Positions 57,589 to 64,000 of a stretch of 64,000 nucleotides of DNA are shown here, piece after piece. Source of the stretch: Echinarachnius parma (Eukaryota > Echinodermata > Echinoidea > Clypeasteroida > Echinarachniidae); assembly GCA_037951105.1 (NCBI GenBank), contig JBAMJV010009042.1:1-64000 (forward strand). Direction: 5' to 3'. Position 1 is the stretch's first letter. The number at the start of each line of letters is the position of its first letter. The position numbers and the translations under genes were made by a program. Under the pieces are notes generated by a model. The model saw only the letters and a list, made by a program, of their open reading frames with translations, did no database searches and was not told the origin of the DNA.

Positions 57589-58297
57589 GGGGAGTGTTTC
57601 ACAAAGATCCCAAGTCGAACTAAGTTGGACTTAAAGGGCACCACCAGGCAAAGAACAACTCATAATTATAAGTTTTGGTACCGTTTTGTGATATCAAATA
57701 GATACCCAACATTTTGCAAAGGGTTGTGTAATTCATAAACAATGCAATTAATTACCACCACTTATGGAACCACTATTATTTCCTGGTTCCGTACGCGCCA
57801 AACATTTGCGAGTGCGCCAATTCTATTCACGCGTACGTTTGGAGACAATAGAATCGCGGACGATTTGTTTCGCTCTGGACAAAGGTAGTCTTCGTACATG
57901 CAGACCCATATACACATGTTGTAATATGGTGATGCGTTTTCCAATTATAATTTTTTTCTGTAAACATATTTGTCTGAACTTGTTGATGGAATGGACTACT
58001 AAAGATGTTACCTTTCATTTATAAGAATATTATTTTTGGGTGGTGGTACCCTTTAAAAATTATGGAAAGCCATTTGTTTCTTTGTTTAATTGTTAAGCAA
58101 GTTCTTTAACAGGCCTAAAATCTTGATAAAATCATTAACATCTTCTTTTATGAAAGCGACTTCAAGTTATTGATGTAAAATTTTGCTGAAATTGTCAAAT
58201 ATTTGCATTTTGGACTAATGATTATTTCTAATTTTGAAGCTACAAATGGCTCTCCATAATTTTAAAGTTCAACTTAGGATCTTTATGAAACAACCCA
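57589..58297. mobile_element. Hairpin MITE (GTTTCACAAAGATC family) split by a TTAA element
   Basis: Left GGGGAGTGTTTCACAAAGAT...TTGGACTT and right AAAATTATGGAAAGCCATTTG...GATCTTTATGAAACAACCC match the copy at 52455-52752. Removing the T2 insert restores the GGACTTAAAAATTATGG junction. Confidence 0.8.
57631..58054. mobile_element. TTAA-flanked element, family T2, nested
   Basis: TTAAAGGGCACCACCA at the left and TGGTGGTACCCTTTAA at the right, inserted at a TTAA in the hairpin element. Its interior matches 21587-21989 (GTACCGTTTTGTGATATCAA, AATTAATTACCACCACTTA, AAAGATGTTACCTTTCATTT). Confidence 0.85.
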
Positions 58298-59109
58298 TGA
58301 CCAGTTGCAGCAATGTCCTTACAATACATTTACTTCACAACTTGTTGATGTTATTTAGTCATATTTTATTTACTAAATCACTCATCAAATATTCTTTGGT
58401 AATAGAACGTGCTTTCATCTGTAAGTGTTTTGAGGTTACAGCGTTAGTTTCTGTGATTCACCATAACTTATGAGTTATAGAAATATTTATGTTCTACTTC
58501 ATGTAGTAAAAATATGTAATCATTTATACACAGAATTGAACTTTAGTTTTGCCCACCAAGCCATGATAGACTCATAGTTTACACTCACTCAATAGTATCT
58601 TAGGATGATATCTTTTGTTTAGTAGAAATGTTCATTATATATCAATTTCCACCATAAATTCTAATAATAGTCGTAATTGTGATCACATATGATTTGGGTA
58701 ATAATACAACTGAGTTGAATAAATTAGACAGCTAAAACAGCAACAAATTATTCGTTCCCGCACTTCATTACAGTCTACATGGATAAATTCACTGTAAATT
58801 ATATTTCTCCCTCCCTTTTTGTCCTCCACCTATGCCCACTTTGTACCTACCCCTTTTAAATATTGCTATGAGCTATTTCAAACTCACTTGACATTGTGTT
58901 TTCTATTTGTTTTTCTACACCTATAAACACACACATATATGTTTTTAAATGAAATAAAACCACAGCCCACAAGCTCTCCGCACATTTCTAAGGTATTGTA
59001 TATCATGTATACATACATGATCATGATGAATGCAAGCAAAATATACAAAAGCTTGAACATACTACCAAATTTGTTGTTGAGATTACTAACATGTGCTTTA
59101 TATTTGTGA

Positions 59110-59650
59110 TCATATAGTATACAATCACCCCAGATGATAACCCCAGTAAATGTCTCTAATAACATACCCTGAAATAACCGTGAATGGGCAGCTATATAAC
59201 TTATTTAACAAAACCTTGTATATTATAAGGGTGGCTATTTACTTGTTGTATTGAGAGAAAACTTTTACATCATAGCATATATGTATACAATACCCTAGTA
59301 TACCCCAGTCGATAACCCCAGTACATATATCTTAACATTCCCTGAAATGACCCTGAATGGGCAGCTATATAACATTTTAACATATTAAAAAACATTGTAT
59401 ATTATAAGGGCATATTTGTACTTGTTGTATTGAGAGAACACTTATGATTGCTCCTTGATCCTTCATCATATCATACATTTATACAATACCCTTGTATCCC
59501 CCTGTTGATAACCTCCGTAAATATCTCTTATATATACCCTGAAATAACCTTTAACGGGCAGCTATTAACTCATTTAAAAAAAAAAGAACATTGTATTACC
59601 GGCAGTGGTTTACCCACTATGTTATCACGAGAACACCTGTTTGAAAACAT
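59110..59650 (+). repeat. Tandem repeat, period about 173-187 bp
   Basis: Three units anchored on CCCTGAAATAACC or CCCTGAAATGACC (59168, 59341, 59528), each with GGGCAGCTAT and, in the first two, TTGTATATTATAAGGG and CTTGTTGTATTGAGAGAA. Confidence 0.8.
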
Positions 59651-60211
59651 TCCTTGACCCTGTAATCAATGTTTCAACTATTGACAGCAACTTTTGTTTT
59701 ACCCGTAGCCTACGAGACATTCCCATAAATATATAAAGCTGAATAAGCAAAATTAACATAGCTATTAAAAGCAAAAGCTAACTGTTGTGTATTGTATACT
59801 AGTAGATAATACAAAGCGTATGTGCAGATTTATACTAGTGATAGTTTACAACATTACAAGTTGCAGTAAAAAATAATAACAAAAGTAGCCTAAATATTAT
59901 TTGTATAGATAGAAGATAGATGTAATAAACTCTAGATTAGTTTATTAATTGAATATAGTTTTGGAATTTTGACTGCTTTTTAAATTCTTACCAGATATTG
60001 TTTTCATCTGAATAGTTTACGTTATAGGTTGCAGACTTGCAGTAAACATAACAGTAATTTTAGCAGTTTTAGTTTGATAGGTAGACGATAGTTGTAGTAA
60101 CTAAATTTAGTTTAGTTTATAGTAGCAGAGATTTGAGTTACAACACTTTCTTCAATGCTGTGCTTTCCAATCGAATATAGTTTTTAAATTTAGATATATC
60201 TTCCTTATCAA

Positions 60212-61771
60212 TAGTCCAGTAGACGGTTCTATACGTCGTGTATTAGACCTGGAGACATTCATAAGTATAATATTTTTTTTGCTATTCATGTTCTAAATGG
60301 TTTATAGAGAAAATTCAGCTTTGTTGCCACCTCGGCAACATTGAGCAATTTCTTATATAAGCATTATAAAGATAATGAGCTAATTTGCATATTTCTGAAA
60401 TAAGGTCAGAGGTCATTTGCTATCTAGGAATAGAGCACACATAATGAAAACTATTATTTAAAGGTGTTTTGGGGTAAGGAATCCATTTCCGATGCTTATT
60501 TGCATGTGCCATATGGGCAACACCCTGAAATCCAATATGGCTGCCCCTAATTTGCATATTTATGAATATGATTGGTTTTTGGTGGCTGAGGCCATTAATA
60601 AACAAACAGTACAGGATATTATTTTTCAATCATGTTCTATATATGTATTAAAGATATGTCAGCTTTGTTGCCACCTTGACAACAATCAGCAATGCATATA
60701 ATTTGCATAATTAGGTTTTTCACCTAATTTGCATATTCCCATAAATCAAGTAAAATCGTATATATTGTGAACCCGAAAACTAAAAATTACGAGTAATACC
60801 ACTTTTCCAAGGTTTTGCGGGGCAACAAATCCATTTATGATACTTAATTTGACATATCTCCATGGCAACCCATATAAATCCAAGATGGCCGATCCCAAAA
60901 TTAGTCGAGCTAGGATACATATATTCCTTCTTTTGGTTATAAAAGCTCGGGATGATCTTCTTCTTTTTTTTTCAATCATTGGAATAGGCAACTAGAATAC
61001 TGGACTCACAATTCAATTTGGTTTTAACAGTAAAAAATAATACATTTATGAAATAATTGCGATCAAACAGACTAATAACATTCTCTCCTTACAAAAGCCA
61101 AAGGCGGCCATCTTGGATTTATGTGGGTTGCCATGGTTTTGTGTTGAATTAAGTATCAGAAATGGATTTGTTGCCCCAAAAAACCTTGGAAAAGAGGTAT
61201 TACTCGTAATTTCTAGTTTTCGAGTTCACAATATATACGATTTTACTTGATTTCTGGGAATATGCAAATTAGGTGAAAAACATAATTATGCTAATTATAT
61301 GCATTGCTGATTGTTGCCAAGGTGGCAACAAAGCTTAAATATCTTTAATACATATGTAGAACATGATTGAAACATAAAATCCTGTACTTTTTGCTCATGA
61401 ATGGATTAAACTACCAAAAACCAATAATATTCATAAATATGCAAATTAGGGGCAGCCATCTTGGTTTTTAGGGTGTTGTCCATATGGCAAATGCAAATGA
61501 GCACCGGAAATGAATTCATTACCCCAAAACACCTTTAAATAATAGTTTTCATTATGTTTGCACTATTCCTAGATAGCAAATGACCTCTGTCCTTATTTCA
61601 GCAATATGCAAATTAGCTCATTATCTTTATAATGCTTATGAAAAAAATTGTTCAATGTTGCCGAGATGGCAACAAAGCTGAATTTTCTCTATAAACCATT
61701 TAGAACATGAATAGCAAATAAAACAGTGTACTTATGAACATTTCTAGGCCCTAGAGATAACTACTGGACTA
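60212..61771. mobile_element. 1.56 kb fold-back element (near-palindrome)
   Basis: Ends TAGTCCAGTAG (60212-60222) and CTACTGGACTA (61761-61771). Arms of roughly 740 bp run inward to a centre near 61000. Examples: CTTTGTTGCCACCTCGGCAAC versus GTTGCCGAGATGGCAACAAAG, and TTGCGGGGCAACAAATCC versus GGATTTGTTGCCCC. At least nine ATGCAAAT octamers in the two orientations. Non-coding. Longest and most intact of three copies. Confidence 0.88.
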
Positions 61772-62090
61772 AATACTTGGAATTTGGAAAATGCAACTTT
61801 ATAACTTTCAAACATAATTGAAATTATCCAAAACAAACTTAATAAATCTATCTAACTTATTGTAACAAACTGAAGCAAAGAGCAACATTTTAAATTGCCT
61901 GAAATATGACAATTGATATTTTTTAGCAAACATATTTATGGCTAAACAAAACAAATTCATGTTGAAATAATTCATGTAATAGAACAGTACCCCCTACTAA
62001 CTTGTTTTGCATAAAGCTATTAAATCTATAATGAAATATATGTGTATTATATCTATGGTTCAAATTGTGAATAATCCTATGTGTATATCT

Positions 62091-62248
62091 GGGCCCTGCT
62101 TCATAAAACGTTTCCAATTGTTGTAAGTGTCCAATTATTGTAACTACCATGGCACCAGCTGCAATGCTCAATGCTGATTGGCTTTTGACCTACTAGTTAC
62201 AATAATTGGACACTTACAAGAATTGCAAAAGTTTTATGAAACTGGGCC
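62091..62248. mobile_element. Hairpin MITE, CTTCATAAAAC family
   Basis: GGGCCCTGCTTCATAAAAC at the left and GTTTTATGAAACTGGGCCC at the right. AAGTGTCCAATTATTGTAAC and its inverse pair inside. About 158 bp. Confidence 0.85.
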
Positions 62249-62528
62249 CTGGAGGGATATTTTAATTAATTAACTACTGGGTTGTGATGGTAGGAGCAAT
62301 GCTATCTATGATAATTTCATTTCCACTGTCTAGCAACATCTAATTTTTTTAGTAATGAATATATATGACTAATAAAGAAAGAAGTAAATTTAAACATACG
62401 GGAAACTAACCCTTGTTTCTGCGATGGGTGGTTACATTCTACTTTATAATGTCTTTTTAATGATACACCTACCACTATACATATGGAACCCTCACCCTCG
62501 AAAGAATGTATTTTACGTTATTCTACAA

Positions 62529-62630
62529 ACTCTAACCCCACCCCCCCCCCCCCCCCCCCTAATTCACTTTCATCATGCAATACTCAATAATACTCATATA
62601 TACTTTGAACCCCCCCCCCCCCCCTCCCAA
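62529..62630. repeat. Poly-C tracts
   Basis: C runs at about 62539-62559 and 62611-62625 in a C+T-rich stretch. The Pro-rich frames crossing them are not considered genes. Confidence 0.8.
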
Positions 62631-62738
62631 TTCAACTTCCCTTTTTTATTATTATACCCTTATCACTTCATTTACTTTCAACCCCTCCCGCTACCTCCTA
62701 TATACAATGACTGATGATGTTGGTTGGCATGACAACAG

Positions 62739-62759
62739 GACCAAAGCGAGTAGTAAAAA
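62739..62759 (+). CDS. CDC14: Possible CDC14 exon 13 (micro-exon)
   Basis: Following exon 12 in phase, GACAACAG|G...AAAAA|GTAAGA would encode RTKASSK plus two bases, a basic Ser-containing peptide plausible for the CDC14 tail. The acceptor lacks a good polypyrimidine tract and the exon would be only 21 nt. No alternative downstream exon was recognised to 64000. This is a weak call based only on phase and splice signals. Confidence 0.25.
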
Positions 62760-62769
62760 GTAAGATGAA

Positions 62770-64000
62770 ATGCATCTATTTATATATCGCAACTCACTGG
62801 CTTGTTTTGTGTGTCTTATTATTAAATATTAACTGCATTTGTGCATTCACTGTTTGTAGCACATAATGTATCTGCCTGTCCTCCATGCATGAGTGGGTTG
62901 AAGTGGTGTTGTAAGTAAAGGGAGTTGCTTCCCCAAGGTAAATCTGGACTGGAGTACAATGGGGATCACTGCCGTACAGATGGGGTGCTTGAGGGGACTG
63001 TAGCCCTCATCCCCCACCCCCTTCCACAACAAACAAATAAGAATACTACAAATTAATACAAAAATATAATTATTCAAAAAATTATTATATCTTTTTTTTT
63101 AATTTTTTTTTTTAAAGATAACAAATAAATAATTGAAATAAAATGAACGCAATTCCAAAATGGTATAGTGACCACAAAGTATTCATATACTTTTCATGAA
63201 GCGACAATTTTTTTAGTTATGTGCTTACATGTGTTCATTTGCCTGACAATGCTTTTTCAATACAAAAAAGTCCCCAAAAAGTCTCTACTACACCATCCAA
63301 CCCCCACTGATTGGTTGTTTCACTCACTTGTTTGACACTTCCGAAGGTTTTTGGGTCATTACGCCACTGGGAAGAATTAGCATTACTTTGCGCTGCATGT
63401 ATCACTGTTTCCGTATCACTGATATGTGTATGTTTACTATTCACACAATCACAATCCACTGTTTGTGTCACCGATTTATTTTTCTGCCTTTCCCCTTCTC
63501 CCCCCTCCTCTCCTTTATCGCCTCTCTTTTTGCGCATTACTTTGATGGAATATACTTAATGCTTGCATTTGCATGACAATTTATGGCAAGCCGTTAGAAA
63601 TTGGATGAAACATTTGCACTCATCTTCATATCACTGGATTTTTTTCTTGCATATATTTTACTTTCACTGTCACTTTATGTTGCATATTTGTTTACATCCC
63701 TGTGACTGTCTTAACTCTTTGCATAAGTGTGTGTGTGTATTGCTCATATTTGGAAGTTTGCAAGTTGGCTAAACTAATCTGAATCACATCACTCGCTTTA
63801 AATCACTGGCTCCTGTATTAACTCTGTGCAAGTGTTGCATGTGGGGGTATGGTTGCATATTAGTTCAGGCCTTCATCTTTCAATGCCAAGGTTTGATTCC
63901 AAATGGGCACTCCTTAACACTTTGTATGCCAGGGATTTTACAGCTCTATGGTATTTGTGTGTATTGTGTGGTGCAAATATGCGACCTTGGCACCCAAGGA
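62770..64000. other. 3' end of window, nothing recognised
   Basis: No CDC14-like exon, RNA gene or element with clear ends was found. The overlapping open frames at 63235-63576 lie on opposite strands and different phases over a C+T-rich tract and show no motif. If CDC14 continues, its last exon lies beyond the window or is too short to recognise. Confidence 0.4.

Noticed and set aside
63235-63576. Overlapping 80-100 codon frames on both strands
   Set aside because: They depend on a C+T-rich tract, overlap each other in several phases and show no domain or splice context.

Overview
The window is animal nuclear DNA. It is A+T-rich and intron-dense, packed with dispersed repeats, and shows no bacterial-style gene packing. 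The repeat landscape (TACATGTA-rich introns, very many small inverted-repeat elements, tRNA-derived repeats) fits a marine invertebrate. I lean towards an echinoderm such as a sea urchin; that placement is inference, not proof.

One protein-coding gene can be supported, on the + strand: CDC14, the dual-specificity phosphatase that removes phosphate from CDK sites. Twelve exons can be placed between 1549 and 56915, all with GT...AG introns and mutually consistent reading phase. They give 443 codons plus two bases; the 3' end of the gene is not settled. From the ATG at 1549 the catalytic residues fall at D251, C278 and R284, the same numbers as in human CDC14A. Introns 5 and 6 are about 20.5 kb and 14.3 kb.

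Layout. 1-860: upstream DNA with nothing recognised. 860-1548: presumed promoter and 5' UTR. 1549-16691: exons 1-5, with two motif-bearing inverted-repeat elements (A and B) and a nuclear-receptor-site-rich repeat in intron 2. 16692-37199: intron 5, holding tandem arrays, a 2.7 kb inverted pair, a GATATC fold-back element and several TTAA-flanked elements. 37200-51701: exons 6 and 7 around intron 6, which holds a fold-back element split by a 3.5 kb motif element (C), tRNA-like repeats and motif element D. 51702-56915: compact exons 8-12. 56916-64000: a run of hairpin elements, a 1.56 kb near-palindrome and a possible thirteenth exon.

The most unusual things are: four elements (A-D), each carrying its own repeatedly iterated motif of the shape GTRAC...RRAC, three of them with the same GCAATTCCA terminal core; a 36-bp tandem duplication that copies the exon 1 splice donor in frame; decayed partial copies of exons 6 and 8 just upstream of the real exons; and several families of long fold-back DNA inside the introns of one cell-cycle gene. 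No transposase, reverse transcriptase or CRISPR array was recognised.
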